The position numbers and the translations under genes are program-made. Below, piece by piece: positions 15,967-24,468 of a stretch of DNA of 64,000 nt. The notes under the pieces are model-generated. The model made no database searches. It had not been told where the DNA came from and saw only the letters and a list, made by a program, of their open reading frames with translations. Within the stretch, counting starts at the first letter, position 1. Every line of letters starts with the position of its first letter. The stretch is from Alphaproteobacteria bacterium (GTDB lineage Bacteria > Pseudomonadota > Alphaproteobacteria > ATCC43930 > CGMCC-115725): contig JAJPHB010000079.1 of the NCBI GenBank assembly GCA_021325525.1, positions 1 through 64,000 on the forward strand. Direction: 5' to 3'.

Positions 15967-17154
15967 TCAGAGTCGGTTGAGGCGGGCCGAGCGGCCGAGG
16001 CGGTCCGCGATCTCCTCCATGCGCTCGGCAGCGACATTGGCGAAGGCGAAGCGCAGATACGCCTCCTGGCCGGGTCCGAACATGCTGCCGGGGAGGCAGA
16101 GCATGTTCTCCTCCTCGGCAAGGCGCTGAGCCACGGCGCGGGCGCTGCTGCCGGCGAAGGGATGGCGCAGATAGGCGAAATAGGCGCCGGAGGAGACGAG
16201 GTCATAGCCCGTCGACCGCGCCGCGAAGGCGGCGCGCAAGGCGGCGACACGCTCCTTCATCAGGAGCCGGTTCTGCTCGCGCCAGGCCGCGAGGTGGGTG
16301 AGGCCGTAGAGCGCCGCCTCCTGCCCGATCCGGGGCGCGCAGATGGCGACGCAATCCATGGCCTTGGCGATCTCGGCGATGAACTCCGGGGCGGCGATGA
16401 TGGCGCCGACGCGGTACCCGGTGAGGCAATAGACCTTGGAGAAGGAATAGAGCTGGATGAGCGTCCCCGGCCAGTCCGGCGCAGCGAAGAGCCGGTGCGG
16501 CGGTTCCGCGTCCGCGAGGAAGTCCTTGTAGGTCTCGTCGAGCACCAGGGCGATGCCATGGGCGGCCGCAAGATCGCGGAAGGCGGCGATGGTTTCTTCC
16601 GGATAGACGGCCCCGGTCGGGTTGTTGGGGCTGACGAGGACGATGGCGCGCGTCTTGGGTCTGATGAGCCGCGCCGCCTCCGCCGGGTCGGGAACGCCGC
16701 CGCGGTCGGCGCGGAATGGCAGATGCACGGCGGCGATGCCGAGCATATCGAGCCACATCTGGTGGTTGAAGTAATAGGGGAGCGGCAGGATGACCTCGTC
16801 CCCCGCCCCCGCCAGCGTCATGAGCGCGAGGCAGAACGCCTGGTTGCAGCCGGCGGTGATGGCGACCTGCGGCGCCGCGATGGAAGCGCCGTAGAAGGCG
16901 CTCATATGCGCGGCGAGCGCCTCGCGCAGGGACGGGACGCCCTCGATCTCGGTATAGCGCGCCGTCTCGGGCGAGGGAATGACCGCGGCGAGATGCTGGG
17001 TCAGAGCCGGTGGCGGCGGATATCCGGGCACCGCCTGCGCCACGTCGATGAGCGGCTTCTCCGCGGGAAACCGCCGCGCGCGAATCCAGCTATGCGCCTC
17101 GGCGATCGGCGGCTCGGCGACGCGGTGCAGCAGGCCGTTGACGCGGTAGTCCAT
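15967..17154 (-). CDS. Class I/II PLP-dependent aminotransferase
   Basis: This 395-residue fold-type I aminotransferase carries VSPNNPTGAVYPEE, the PLP-contacting Asp/Tyr in ALVLDETYKDF, the Schiff-base lysine in YSFSKVYCLTGYRVGA, and a C-terminal substrate-carboxylate Arg region (EAYLRFAFAN). The start at MDYRVNGLLHRV is preferred to an upstream in-frame one. It is the first gene of a two-gene unit with the MBL hydrolase. It resembles aspartate or aromatic aminotransferases in general; the amino-donor specificity is unknown. Confidence 0.88.
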   Translation of the reverse strand: MDYRVNGLLHRVAEPPIAEAHSWIRARRFPAEKPLIDVAQAVPGYPPPPALTQHLAAVIPSPETARYTEIEGVPSLREALAAHMSAFYGASIAAPQVAITAGCNQAFCLALMTLAGAGDEVILPLPYYFNHQMWLDMLGIAAVHLPFRADRGGVPDPAEAARLIRPKTRAIVLVSPNNPTGAVYPEETIAAFRDLAAAHGIALVLDETYKDFLADAEPPHRLFAAPDWPGTLIQLYSFSKVYCLTGYRVGAIIAAPEFIAEIAKAMDCVAICAPRIGQEAALYGLTHLAAWREQNRLLMKERVAALRAAFAARSTGYDLVSSGAYFAYLRHPFAGSSARAVAQRLAEEENMLCLPGSMFGPGQEAYLRFAFANVAAERMEEIADRLGRSARLNRL

Positions 17155-17220
17155 CCGCCTTTGATACACTGACCCGGCGTGCGGCGCCACCGGTCCCGTC
17201 GGCACCGCATCGGCAGCGCG

Positions 17221-17637
17221 CTAAGCGCTGAGGCCATCGGCGGTGAGCGCCGCCACGGCATAGAGCCGCGCCTCGGTGCGCGAGAGGATCCAGCCGCCCA
17301 GCGACACCGTGCGCCCCTCCGAGAAATCGCCGCGGTGTCGGGCCGTCACGAGACGGCGCAGCTCGGCCGCGGGAAGCGCCGCCAGCGCCGCCGCCGACCG
17401 ACCCGGCAGGAGGAGGGCGAGAATGCGGCCCAGCTCGGCTTCCGCCGGCTCCGCTTCGAGATAGGCCCTGCCGATGAAGGCGGCGCTGTCGGGCCGGCGC
17501 AGAAGCCCGACAAGGCGCAGGTGTATGGGGAGGGCGGAGGCCGGCGTCGCGAGGCTCCAGAGACGGCGGCCGCCGAGCGCCGGCCATAGGAGGCCGGCGG
17601 CGAGCGTGGCGAGCAGGCGGCGACGAGCTCTTATCAT
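17221..17637 (-). CDS. Small exported protein, putative partner of GMC oxidoreductase
   Basis: This 138-residue protein has an Arg-rich N-terminus and a hydrophobic signal region (MIRARRRLLATLAAGLLWPAL), suggesting Sec or Tat export. The C-terminal motif GDFSEGRTVSLGGWILSRTE is typical of small subunits encoded with membrane or periplasmic sugar/alcohol dehydrogenases (recollection of the family, not verified). It follows the GMC oxidoreductase by nine bases. Its Shine-Dalgarno sequence AGGAGG (17643-17648) overlaps the stop codon of that gene, so the two are coupled. It may act as a chaperone or secretion subunit for the oxidoreductase. Confidence 0.65.
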   Translation of the reverse strand: MIRARRRLLATLAAGLLWPALGGRRLWSLATPASALPIHLRLVGLLRRPDSAAFIGRAYLEAEPAEAELGRILALLLPGRSAAALAALPAAELRRLVTARHRGDFSEGRTVSLGGWILSRTEARLYAVAALTADGLSA

Positions 17638-17646
17638 AAGATCCTC

Positions 17647-19209
17647 CTATGCCAACGCCTCGCGCAGGTGATCGGCAAGGCGCAGCGCCAGGGCGACGAT
17701 GGTCAGCGTCGGATTGGCTTGACCGTAGGTCGGGAACACCGAGCTGCCGGCGATGAAGAGGTTGGCTATGCCATGGACGCGGCAATCGGCGTCGACGACG
17801 CCGTGCCGCGGATCGACATGCATGCGCGTCGTGCCCATGTGGTGATGGCTGTTCTCGACGCTGGCGATGGGGTCGCCGACATCCTCCGCGGTATTGACGT
17901 GAAGCCGCGCCAGCCCCGCCGAGCCCAGGGCTTCCGCGAGCAGCGCATGGGCGCGCTGGAAGTTGCGCGCGAAATCCGCGGGCAGGCGCCAATCGATGCG
18001 CACGCGGCGCTGGCCCAGCGCGTCGCGCCGGTCGGAGAGGGTGATGCGGCTGTCGCGCTGGGGCGGGCAATCGCACCAGTAGCGGGTCGAGAAGAACCGT
18101 CTGAGCGAACCCGTCGCCTTGTCGTAGACGGCGCCGACGAGGCTGTCGACATCGCCGATGGCGCGGGCGAGATGGCGCAGCACGTCCCCCGCCGTCTCGC
18201 CATGGCCGAAATTGCGCTTGAGGGTGCGCAGGGCCGCCGCCGATGCCGAGACGTCGGCGAGCGACGCGTGATCGAGGCAGATCGCGAAATTGGCGAGACC
18301 CTCCTTCAGCATCACCTCGGTCACCGGCACGAAGACGCCCTGGATGCGGGTGCCGCGCACCGTGTGATAATCGTAAAATTCGAGATCCGGGCGCTCCGTC
18401 GCGAAGAGGACCTCGCTGCCCTTCCAGATCTTGGGATGGTCCATGAAATAGCGGCCGACGAGGTCGTTGTCGTTGCCGAGCCCGCGCGTCGCGACGCGGT
18501 CGGAATTGAGCAGCAGGCGCGGATTCTCGATGCCGCCGCAGGCGAGCACGTAGAGCATCGCTTTCGCCCGCAGCCGCTTCCCGTCGAGGCAGGCGAGGGC
18601 GAGTCCGGTCACCTCGCGGCACGGCGCGACGGTATCGAGTTCGAGGAGATTGGCGTTGAGGTAGACGGTGATGTTGGAGGCGCCCCTCAGCTCATCGCCA
18701 TAGACGCTGGCAAAGCGCGTCGGCGGGCTGTTCTGAAAGACGGCGGAGCGGACGCCGCCCGAGATCGGCAGCGGTCCGACGTCGCCGTCGCGCCAGAACG
18801 CCGCCTCGTAATCATAGGGGCCGAGCTGGCAGATGCTCTGCGCGCGGCGATAATAGGGATCGAGATGGGCGGCATCGAAGGGCCAGCCGCTGTCCGGAAC
18901 GTCGGGGCGCCGGGCAAAATCGGAGGGGTCGAGCGGCCGACAGAGGCCGTCCCAATGGTTGGTCGAGCCGCCGAAATAGCGCAGCCGCGTGACGGTCGGC
19001 GGGAAATAATCGTGGCCGACGATGTCGCCGTCATAGAGGTCCTGCGTCGCCGCGTCGAAATCGAGCCCGCCGCTCTCGATGAGAGCGACCTTGACGGCGC
19101 CGTCGAGGAAGCTGCGGGCGATGGTGATGCCGGCGGCGCCGGCGCCGATGATGGCGATGTCCGCGGCGATCGTCGAATCCTGAGGCAGCGCCCTCGCATC
19201 GACGATCAT
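17647..19209 (-). CDS. GMC family FAD-dependent oxidoreductase
   Basis: This 520-residue glucose-methanol-choline oxidoreductase has an N-terminal FAD dinucleotide fold (IAIIGAGAAGITIARSFL), the FGGSTNHWDGLC flavin/active-site region, and the ACGGIENPRLLLNS segment. The C-terminal catalytic portion contains SHHHMGTTRMHVDP and SVFPTYGQANPTLTI. It probably oxidises a sugar or alcohol with an electron acceptor other than oxygen. The protein itself has no signal peptide; the coupled small exported protein may help it reach the periplasm (inference). It is divergent from the deacylase gene. Confidence 0.87.
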   Translation of the reverse strand: MIVDARALPQDSTIAADIAIIGAGAAGITIARSFLDGAVKVALIESGGLDFDAATQDLYDGDIVGHDYFPPTVTRLRYFGGSTNHWDGLCRPLDPSDFARRPDVPDSGWPFDAAHLDPYYRRAQSICQLGPYDYEAAFWRDGDVGPLPISGGVRSAVFQNSPPTRFASVYGDELRGASNITVYLNANLLELDTVAPCREVTGLALACLDGKRLRAKAMLYVLACGGIENPRLLLNSDRVATRGLGNDNDLVGRYFMDHPKIWKGSEVLFATERPDLEFYDYHTVRGTRIQGVFVPVTEVMLKEGLANFAICLDHASLADVSASAAALRTLKRNFGHGETAGDVLRHLARAIGDVDSLVGAVYDKATGSLRRFFSTRYWCDCPPQRDSRITLSDRRDALGQRRVRIDWRLPADFARNFQRAHALLAEALGSAGLARLHVNTAEDVGDPIASVENSHHHMGTTRMHVDPRHGVVDADCRVHGIANLFIAGSSVFPTYGQANPTLTIVALALRLADHLREALA

Positions 19210-19414
19210 CGCAGCTCACCCCCCGAACGGTACCGGCGCCAGCCCGGTCAGAACCGCGGCCTGTCAACGCGAGGGCCCGCCGGGCGGTTCCGGCCGAAGG
19301 CGGCGGTGCGACCGCCTGCCGCCGAGGCGACAAAGGTGTTTGCCGCGACTGCGCCGCGCGCTAGCGTGCTCCAGCTCGACGAGGGCGATGGAGCCATTCG
19401 CGGGAGGCCGGCGC

Positions 19415-21094
19415 ATGCATGACCTGCTCATCAAGAACGCAATGATCGTCGACGGCCTCGGCGGCGCCCCTCTCGCCGGCGCCCTCGCCGTCCGCGACGG
19501 GAGAATCGCGGCGATCGGACGCGATCTCGGCGCCGCGCGCGAGATCATCGACGCGGGGGGCCTGACCTTGGCCCCCGGCATCATCGACGGCCACACTCAT
19601 TACGACGCCCAGATCACCTGGGATCCGTTCGCCGACCCCTCGCCTTCGCTCGGCGTCACCACCATCGTCATCGGCAATTGCGGCTTCACCATCGCGCCCT
19701 GCCGCGCCGCCGACCGCGAGATCACCATGCGCAACCTGACGCATGTCGAGGGCATGTCCCTCGACGCGCTGCGCGCCGGGATCGCCTGGGATTTCGAGAG
19801 CTTTCCCGATTATCTCGCGATTCTGGAGCGGCGCGGCGTCGTGCCGAACGTCGCCGCCTTCATCGGCCACTCCTCGGTGCGCACATATGTGCTCGGCGAG
19901 GACGCCTCACGGCGAGCCGCCCGCGACACGGAAATCGCCGCGATGCAGCGCCTTGTCCGCGAGGCGATGGCGGCAGGCGCGGTCGGCTTCGCCACCTCGA
20001 CGAACGAGCCGCATAACGGCGAGAACGGCGTGCCGATGCCCTCGCGCCTGGCCGAGGACCGCGAGCTGCGCGGCCTCGTCAAGGCGATGGGCGAAAGCGG
20101 GCGCGGCATCTTCATGCTGACGAAGGGGACGAAGACCTCGATTCCCTATCTCGAAGGGATTGCCGCGGAGAGCGGCCGGCCGGTCCTCATCGCGGCGCTG
20201 CAGCACAATCCGGTCAATCCGGAGGGCGTTTTCGGCGCGATCGCCGAGATCGCGGCGGCGCGCCGGCGCGGGCATCGGCTCGTCGGCCAAGTCTCATGCA
20301 CGCCGCTGACCATGGATTTCACCCTAAAGAGCCCGTACCTCTTCGAATCCTTCGAAGCGTGGAAGCCCGCCATGGCGGCGCAGGGCGCGGCGCTCGCGGC
20401 GGTCTACCGGAGCGAGGCGTTCCGCGCCGCCGTCAAATCGGAGATGGCGGCGCTGCGCGGGATGCGGCTCTTCAACAGCGAATGGCACAAGGTCGAGGTG
20501 ACGGCCGTCGCGAACGAGAAGAACCGGGCGCTTGAAGGCCGGCGCGTCGACCAGCTCGCGGCCGAAGCGGGGCAGCATCCGCTCGACTGGCTGCTCGATT
20601 TCGCCTTGTCCGAGGAGCTCGAGACCCTGTTCACGGCGATGCTGCTCAACTCCGACGAGGCGGCGGTCGGGCGCCTCATCGCCGACCCCGAGACGCATGT
20701 CGCGCTGTCGGACGCCGGCGCGCATCTGACCTTCCTCTGCGATGCGGATTTCGGCCTGCATCTCCTCGGCCACTGGGTGCGCGACCGCGGCGTCCTGACG
20801 CTCGCCGAGGCGGTGCGCAAGCTGACGAGCCAGCCCGCCGCCCTTTTCGGCATCGCCGATCGCGGCAAGCTCGAGCCGGGCTGCGCCGCCGATCTCATCC
20901 TCTTCGATCCGGCGACGGTCGGGCGCGGCGAAAAGCGCCGCGTCCATGACCTGCCGACCGGCGCCGCGCGGCTGACGACGCCGCCACGCGGCCTTCATGG
21001 CGTGTGGGTCAACGGCACGCGCATCGCCGATGAGCGCGGCCTCATCCGCAGCGACGAACGTCCGGGAAAGGTGCTGCGCGAGTTTGCCGGCTGA
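19415..21094 (+). CDS. N-acyl-D-amino-acid deacylase family amidohydrolase
   Basis: This 559-residue member of the D-aminoacylase branch of the amidohydrolase superfamily has the metal-binding GIIDGHTHYDAQITWDP, GVTTIVIGNCGFTIAP with the Cys characteristic of the branch, the histidine of IGHSSVRTYVLGE, and LSDAGAHLTFLCDAD. Such enzymes release D-amino acids from N-acyl derivatives, and some act on other amides. The ATG at 19415 has GGGAGG a few bases upstream. The catabolic setting (other amidohydrolases, aminotransferases) fits, but no operon partner is present. Confidence 0.87.
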   Translation: MHDLLIKNAMIVDGLGGAPLAGALAVRDGRIAAIGRDLGAAREIIDAGGLTLAPGIIDGHTHYDAQITWDPFADPSPSLGVTTIVIGNCGFTIAPCRAADREITMRNLTHVEGMSLDALRAGIAWDFESFPDYLAILERRGVVPNVAAFIGHSSVRTYVLGEDASRRAARDTEIAAMQRLVREAMAAGAVGFATSTNEPHNGENGVPMPSRLAEDRELRGLVKAMGESGRGIFMLTKGTKTSIPYLEGIAAESGRPVLIAALQHNPVNPEGVFGAIAEIAAARRRGHRLVGQVSCTPLTMDFTLKSPYLFESFEAWKPAMAAQGAALAAVYRSEAFRAAVKSEMAALRGMRLFNSEWHKVEVTAVANEKNRALEGRRVDQLAAEAGQHPLDWLLDFALSEELETLFTAMLLNSDEAAVGRLIADPETHVALSDAGAHLTFLCDADFGLHLLGHWVRDRGVLTLAEAVRKLTSQPAALFGIADRGKLEPGCAADLILFDPATVGRGEKRRVHDLPTGAARLTTPPRGLHGVWVNGTRIADERGLIRSDERPGKVLREFAG

Positions 21095-21133
21095 CCTCGC
21101 GGACGCGCGGCGCTCCGCCGCCGGCGATCGCGC

Positions 21134-21304
21134 TCAAGCGCCCGGCAAGGCGTTGCCGGCGTTGGTGTAGAAGGTGTTGAGCGACTGGCCCAAGGTGGTG
21201 GCGCCGGCGATGATCGCGAGGCCGATGAGAGCCGCGATCAGCACATATTCGATCGCGACGGCTCCGCTGCGGTCGCCACGAAAGAGCGCAAGGTAGCATG
21301 ACAT
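21134..21304 (-). CDS. Flp family type IVb pilin, copy 2
   Basis: This 56-residue pre-pilin has a short N-terminus, then GAVAIEYVLIAALIGLAII. This contains the Flp hallmark of a glutamate and tyrosine (EY) at the start of a long hydrophobic helix, where the TadV/CpaA peptidase cleaves. It is similar to the neighbouring pilin (shared AGATTLG). No cpa/tad assembly genes are in the window, so assembly must be encoded elsewhere or the genes are orphans. Confidence 0.88.
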   Translation of the reverse strand: MSCYLALFRGDRSGAVAIEYVLIAALIGLAIIAGATTLGQSLNTFYTNAGNALPGA

Positions 21305-21404
21305 GATGGGCACCTCCCCCGTGTCGATCGCTGCGTCGGCCCCGATCGAGGCCGCTCTCGGCTCTTGCGCGCGCGGCGCATGACGCGCCGTGGTCCGGGC
21401 CCCC

Positions 21405-21432
21405 ATCCCGCGGGCGTCGCCGCCCGCGGGAT
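21405..21432. terminator. 12-bp stem hairpin between the two pilin genes
   Basis: Bases 21405-21416 are the exact reverse complement of 21421-21432, with a 4-base loop (TCGC). It starts 26 bases downstream of the first pilin's stop codon, on the path to the second pilin. Without a T-run it is more likely to attenuate or stabilise mRNA, setting different levels of the two pilins, than to terminate fully. Confidence 0.65.
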
Positions 21433-21458
21433 CGGGTCCAACCCGAAGGGAGAGCCTG

Positions 21459-21641
21459 TTAGCCGCCGCCCGCGCCCGGATTGACCTGGCCGGCGATATT
21501 CGTGAACTCGCTGCTCAGGTTCTTACCCAAGGTGGTGGCGCCGGCAACGATCGCGAGGGCGACGAGGGCGGCGATGAGGCCGTATTCGATAGCCGTCGCG
21601 CCGTCGCGGTTGCGAAGCAGCTTGTCGAGCAGGGTACGCAT
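21459..21641 (-). CDS. Flp family type IVb pilin, copy 1
   Basis: This 60-residue Flp pilin precursor consists of MRTLLDKLLRNRDGATAIEY followed by a hydrophobic helix (GLIAALVALAIVAGATTLG) and a short polar C-terminus. EY sits at the processing site. A strong Shine-Dalgarno sequence (AGGAGG) precedes the start. It is first in a two-pilin unit, divergent from the ICMT-type gene across an AT-rich region. Confidence 0.9.
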   Translation of the reverse strand: MRTLLDKLLRNRDGATAIEYGLIAALVALAIVAGATTLGKNLSSEFTNIAGQVNPGAGGG

Positions 21642-21862
21642 GAAGACCTCCTGGTGTTGAACGCCGGGAGACTATTCGGCTCAATCCGTTTACGAACAGT
21701 AAAAAATCGCCGCTATCATAATGAATCTCCTACAATTTTACGGAAATTTACCACCTATCTCGCAGAAATGAAAAACAACCGCAAGACAAGCCTGAAACTC
21801 GATTTAAGTATTCATATATGAATTCTCTGCTTATCTCTAGCGATCGTTAGGCGGAGTCAATC
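21642..21862. promoter_or_regulatory. AT-rich divergent promoter region with a 14-bp palindrome
   Basis: This 220-bp stretch is much more AT-rich than anything else in the window. It lies between the divergent Flp pilin and ICMT-type genes. It contains a perfect palindrome ATTCATATATGAAT (21810-21823), a plausible dimeric-regulator site. No ORF here is convincing. AT-richness fits a strong or nucleoid-protein-controlled promoter for the pilins. Confidence 0.6.
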
Positions 21863-22597
21863 ATGGCAAGCACCGAGAGCGCGCTTTTGAGCACGCGGGC
21901 CGACGAAGCCCGGCAAGACGGGGGCTGGCGGCGCATCGGCGACAGCGATGCCTATCAAGCCGTCATCCGCCTCGCCGTCATTCTCTGGGCGCTGCTCCTC
22001 GCGCGTTCCTATTGGCACGGAATCGAAGAGGCGCTTACGAACGCGCGCGGAGCGGTCGGCGTCTTGGGCGCCGCCCAGTTCTTCGCCAAGACCTGCCTCC
22101 TCGCCTATTTCCTCCTCGTCGCCGGGATCGCCTTGACCCGACCCAGACCGATTTCGCGCGCCGAAGGGCTGGGGCCGCGGATCATCGCTCTGCTCGGCAC
22201 CAACCTCGTCTATGGCGTCGGCTTCCTGCCGGCGCGCCAGGATCTCGGAGCCGCCTGGCTGCTCCTGTCGGCGGCGCTGCTCTTCATCGGCAATGCCTTC
22301 ACGATCGCCGTCCTGCTCCGCCTCGGGCGGTCGTTCAGCATCATGCCGGAAGCGCGCAAGCTCGTGACCTGGGGTCCCTATGCCGTGATCCGCCATCCGC
22401 TCTACTTGGCAGAGCAGACGGCGATGCTCGGCGTCTTCATCCAATTCGCCTCGCTCCCGGCGGCGGCGCTCTTCGCCGCGCAATTCCTCTGCCAATTCCG
22501 CCGCATGCTCAACGAGGAGGCGGTGCTGGAAAGAGCCTTCCCCGACTACGCCGCCTACAAGGCGCGCACCGCCCGCCTCGTCCCCGGCATCTGGTAA
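21863..22597 (+). CDS. Isoprenylcysteine carboxyl methyltransferase (ICMT/PEMT-like) membrane protein
   Basis: This 244-residue multi-pass membrane protein has about five hydrophobic segments. The C-terminal ICMT/phospholipid methyltransferase signature includes LGRSFSIMPEARKLVTWGPY, VIRHPLYLAE and the EE/Arg end region (MLNEEAVLERAFPDYAAYK). Bacterial homologues are SAM-dependent methyltransferases of uncertain substrate. The ATG follows a purine-rich sequence. No partner gene is evident. Confidence 0.8.
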   Translation: MASTESALLSTRADEARQDGGWRRIGDSDAYQAVIRLAVILWALLLARSYWHGIEEALTNARGAVGVLGAAQFFAKTCLLAYFLLVAGIALTRPRPISRAEGLGPRIIALLGTNLVYGVGFLPARQDLGAAWLLLSAALLFIGNAFTIAVLLRLGRSFSIMPEARKLVTWGPYAVIRHPLYLAEQTAMLGVFIQFASLPAAALFAAQFLCQFRRMLNEEAVLERAFPDYAAYKARTARLVPGIW

Positions 22598-22644
22598 GGA
22601 CGGGGCCGCTCTGCGGCTTCCTCGAAGGCCCCGTCCCGGCCTCT

Positions 22645-22664
22645 CCGCGGCCGGCGCGCCGCGG
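22645..22664. terminator. GC-rich hairpin after the ICMT-type gene
   Basis: A 7-bp perfect stem (22645-22651 with 22658-22664, six-base loop) lies about 50 bases after the stop codon and before the ihfB promoter region. There is no T-run. It is a candidate transcript end separating the ICMT-type gene from ihfB. Confidence 0.4.
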
Positions 22665-22723
22665 CCGGAAAGCGCAGAAGAGCTTGAAATAGGCTGAGTT
22701 CTCTTGACGGTGGCGGGGCGATT

Positions 22724-22739
22724 TGGCACGCTTCCTGCA
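22724..22739 (+). promoter_or_regulatory. Sigma-54-like -24/-12 promoter upstream of ihfB
   Basis: TGGCAC, five bases, then CTGCA closely matches the sigma-54 consensus TGGCAC-N5-TTGCA, with GG (22725-22726) and GC (22737-22738) exactly ten bases apart. Transcription would start near 22750, about 13 bases before the ihfB ATG. This is a pattern match only; a single hit of this quality can arise by chance in GC-rich DNA. Confidence 0.45.
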
Positions 22740-22762
22740 GAGTTCTCGCGCGGGGAAGGGCC

Positions 22763-23047
22763 ATGACGAAATCGGAACTCATCCAGCGTTTGGCCGAGCA
22801 CAACCCGCATCTCTACCAGCGCGATGTCGAGCTCATCGTGACCGCGATCTTCGACGAGATCACGGCGGCGCTGGCGCGCGGCGACCGCGTCGAGCTGCGC
22901 GGCTTCGGCGCCTTTTCCGTGAAGCGGCGCGATGCGCGCCTCGGTCGCAACCCGCGCACCGGCGACAGCGTCCATGTCGACGAGAAGCATATCCCCTTCT
23001 TCAAGACCGGCAAGCAGCTGCGCGACCGCCTGAATGCCGGGAGCTGA
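22763..23047 (+). CDS. ihfB: Integration host factor beta subunit
   Basis: This 94-residue HU/IHF-family DNA-bending protein forms the beta subunit of the IHF heterodimer in recombination, replication and sigma-54-dependent transcription. It has the N-terminal [17 protein letters not shown], the core [15 protein letters not shown], and the beta-arm tip sequence [11 protein letters not shown] with the intercalating proline. IHFbeta is favoured over HU by position (followed by lapA, then pyrF-trpF) and by the MTKSELI start. Confidence 0.93.
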   Translation: MTKSELIQRLAEHNPHLYQRDVELIVTAIFDEITAALARGDRVELRGFGAFSVKRRDARLGRNPRTGDSVHVDEKHIPFFKTGKQLRDRLNAGS

Positions 23048-23080
23048 GCCCGTCCTGCGGGCCGATCGGCGGTCGGCGAG

Positions 23081-23425
23081 GTGAGGCCCGTTCACTGGCT
23101 CGTCAGCATTCCGGCAACCGTGGTGCTGATCGACTTCGCCATCGCCAATCAGCAGGAGGTGCCGGTTGTGCTGTGGCCGGTGCTGGACACGCTTCTGCCT
23201 GAATGGATCGTCGTGCTGATCGGGCTTGCGGGCGGCGTCCTCATCGGCGCCGCGCTCGCCTGGATCGCGGGCCGCCATGTCCGCCGCGAGGGGCGCGCGA
23301 AGGCGCGGCGGATCGCGGCGCTCGAACACGAATTGCGCGCCGTCGAGGCCCGGCTCGAGGAGGCCCGCGGCGCGACGGCACCCGCGTCGGCCGCGCTGCC
23401 GCCCGCCGGCGCGGCGCGCCATTGA
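23081..23425 (+). CDS. lapA: LapA-domain (DUF1049) membrane protein
   Basis: This 114-residue inner-membrane protein has two hydrophobic helices (about residues 5-22 and 40-62), a basic stretch (RHVRREGRAKARRIAALEHE) and a cytoplasmic coiled-coil tail. This is the LapA architecture; in enterobacteria LapA acts with LapB in controlling LPS synthesis. lapB is not here. Adjacency to ihfB is common in proteobacteria. It has a GTG start, 33 bp after ihfB. Confidence 0.82.
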   Translation: MRPVHWLVSIPATVVLIDFAIANQQEVPVVLWPVLDTLLPEWIVVLIGLAGGVLIGAALAWIAGRHVRREGRAKARRIAALEHELRAVEARLEEARGATAPASAALPPAGAARH

Positions 23426-23482
23426 CCGCCGCGCCGCGACCCGGCATCTAAGGCGCAGCCCCGAAGAGGCAGTCCCCGCGCC

Positions 23483-24427
23483 ATGCGCATCATCGGTCCT
23501 TCCGAAGTCGTCGCCGCCCTCGACTTCCCGGCGCTCGTCGAGCAGCTCCGCCAGATGTTTCGCACGGGCTGCACGGCGCCGCTCCGCCATCACCACACCG
23601 TCCCGACGCCGGATGGCGGCACGCCGGCGACGCTGCTCCTGATGCCGGCCTGGCAGGTGGGCCGGCAGATCGGGATCAAGCTCGTCACCGTCTTCCCCGA
23701 CAATGCCGCGAAGAGCCTCCCCGCGGTGATGGGCGCCTATCTCCTCCTCGACGGCAAGACCGGCGAGCCGCAGGCCCTCCTCGACGGGCCGAGCCTCACC
23801 GTCCGCCGCACCGCCGCGGCCTCGGCGCTCGCCGCGAGCTACCTCGCCCGGCCCGATTGCGAGCGGCTCCTCATGGTCGGCACCGGAGCGCTGGCGCCGC
23901 ATCTCATCGAGGCGCATGCGAGCGTGCGGCCGATCCGCAACGTCCTCGTCTGGGGCCGCAACCCGGAGAAGGCGGCGCGGCTCGCGCAGCGCCTCGACCG
24001 CCGCTCCCTCAAAGTCGCCGCCACCCAAGATCTCGAAGGGGCCGTGCGCGGCGCCCACATCGTCTCCTGCGCGACGCTGAGCAAGGAGCCGCTGATCCGC
24101 GGCGACTGGCTGCCGCTCGGCGTCCATCTCGACCTCGTCGGCGCCTTCACGCCGGAGATGCGCGAGGCCGATGACGAGGCCTGCCGCCGCGCCCGCATCT
24201 TCGTCGACACGCGCGAGGGCGCCCTTAAAGAGGCGGGCGACATCGTCCAGCCGCTGCGCGCCGGCGTTTTCGCCGAGGACGACATTGCCGGCGACCTCTT
24301 CGAGCTGACGCGCGGCAGCCGCGCCGGACGGCGCTACCACGACCAGATCACGCTGTTCAAATCGGTGGGCACGGCGCTCGAAGATCTGGCCGCGGCGCAA
24401 CTCGCCTTCGAGCGTGCGCGCGGATAG
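23483..24427 (+). CDS. Ornithine cyclodeaminase / mu-crystallin family protein
   Basis: This 314-residue NAD(P)-binding protein of the ornithine cyclodeaminase family has IGIKLVTVFPDNAAKSLP with the substrate lysine, the Rossmann loop LLMVGTGALAPHLIEAH, and LVGAFTPEMREADDE in place of the SYRPxMQE-type motif. Members include ornithine cyclodeaminase, delta-1-pyrroline/piperideine-2-carboxylate reductases and ketimine reductases. A ketimine reductase is at least as likely as true cyclodeaminase. It converges on lysE across a long palindromic element. Confidence 0.85.
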   Translation: MRIIGPSEVVAALDFPALVEQLRQMFRTGCTAPLRHHHTVPTPDGGTPATLLLMPAWQVGRQIGIKLVTVFPDNAAKSLPAVMGAYLLLDGKTGEPQALLDGPSLTVRRTAAASALAASYLARPDCERLLMVGTGALAPHLIEAHASVRPIRNVLVWGRNPEKAARLAQRLDRRSLKVAATQDLEGAVRGAHIVSCATLSKEPLIRGDWLPLGVHLDLVGAFTPEMREADDEACRRARIFVDTREGALKEAGDIVQPLRAGVFAEDDIAGDLFELTRGSRAGRRYHDQITLFKSVGTALEDLAAAQLAFERARG

Positions 24428-24468
24428 CGCATAGATTTGGCCTGGTGCGGCTGAGCGTAAACCGCGAT

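Noticed and set aside
17221-17637. A gluconate 2-dehydrogenase subunit 3 assignment for the small exported protein
   Set aside because: Length and position fit, but I cannot confirm the family signature by eye, so only a putative partner role is given.
21857-24400. 847-codon minus-strand open frame across ICMT, ihfB, lapA and the cyclodeaminase homologue
   Set aside because: It spans four well-supported plus-strand genes and their gaps; its composition is Arg/Glu/Ala-rich and without motifs.
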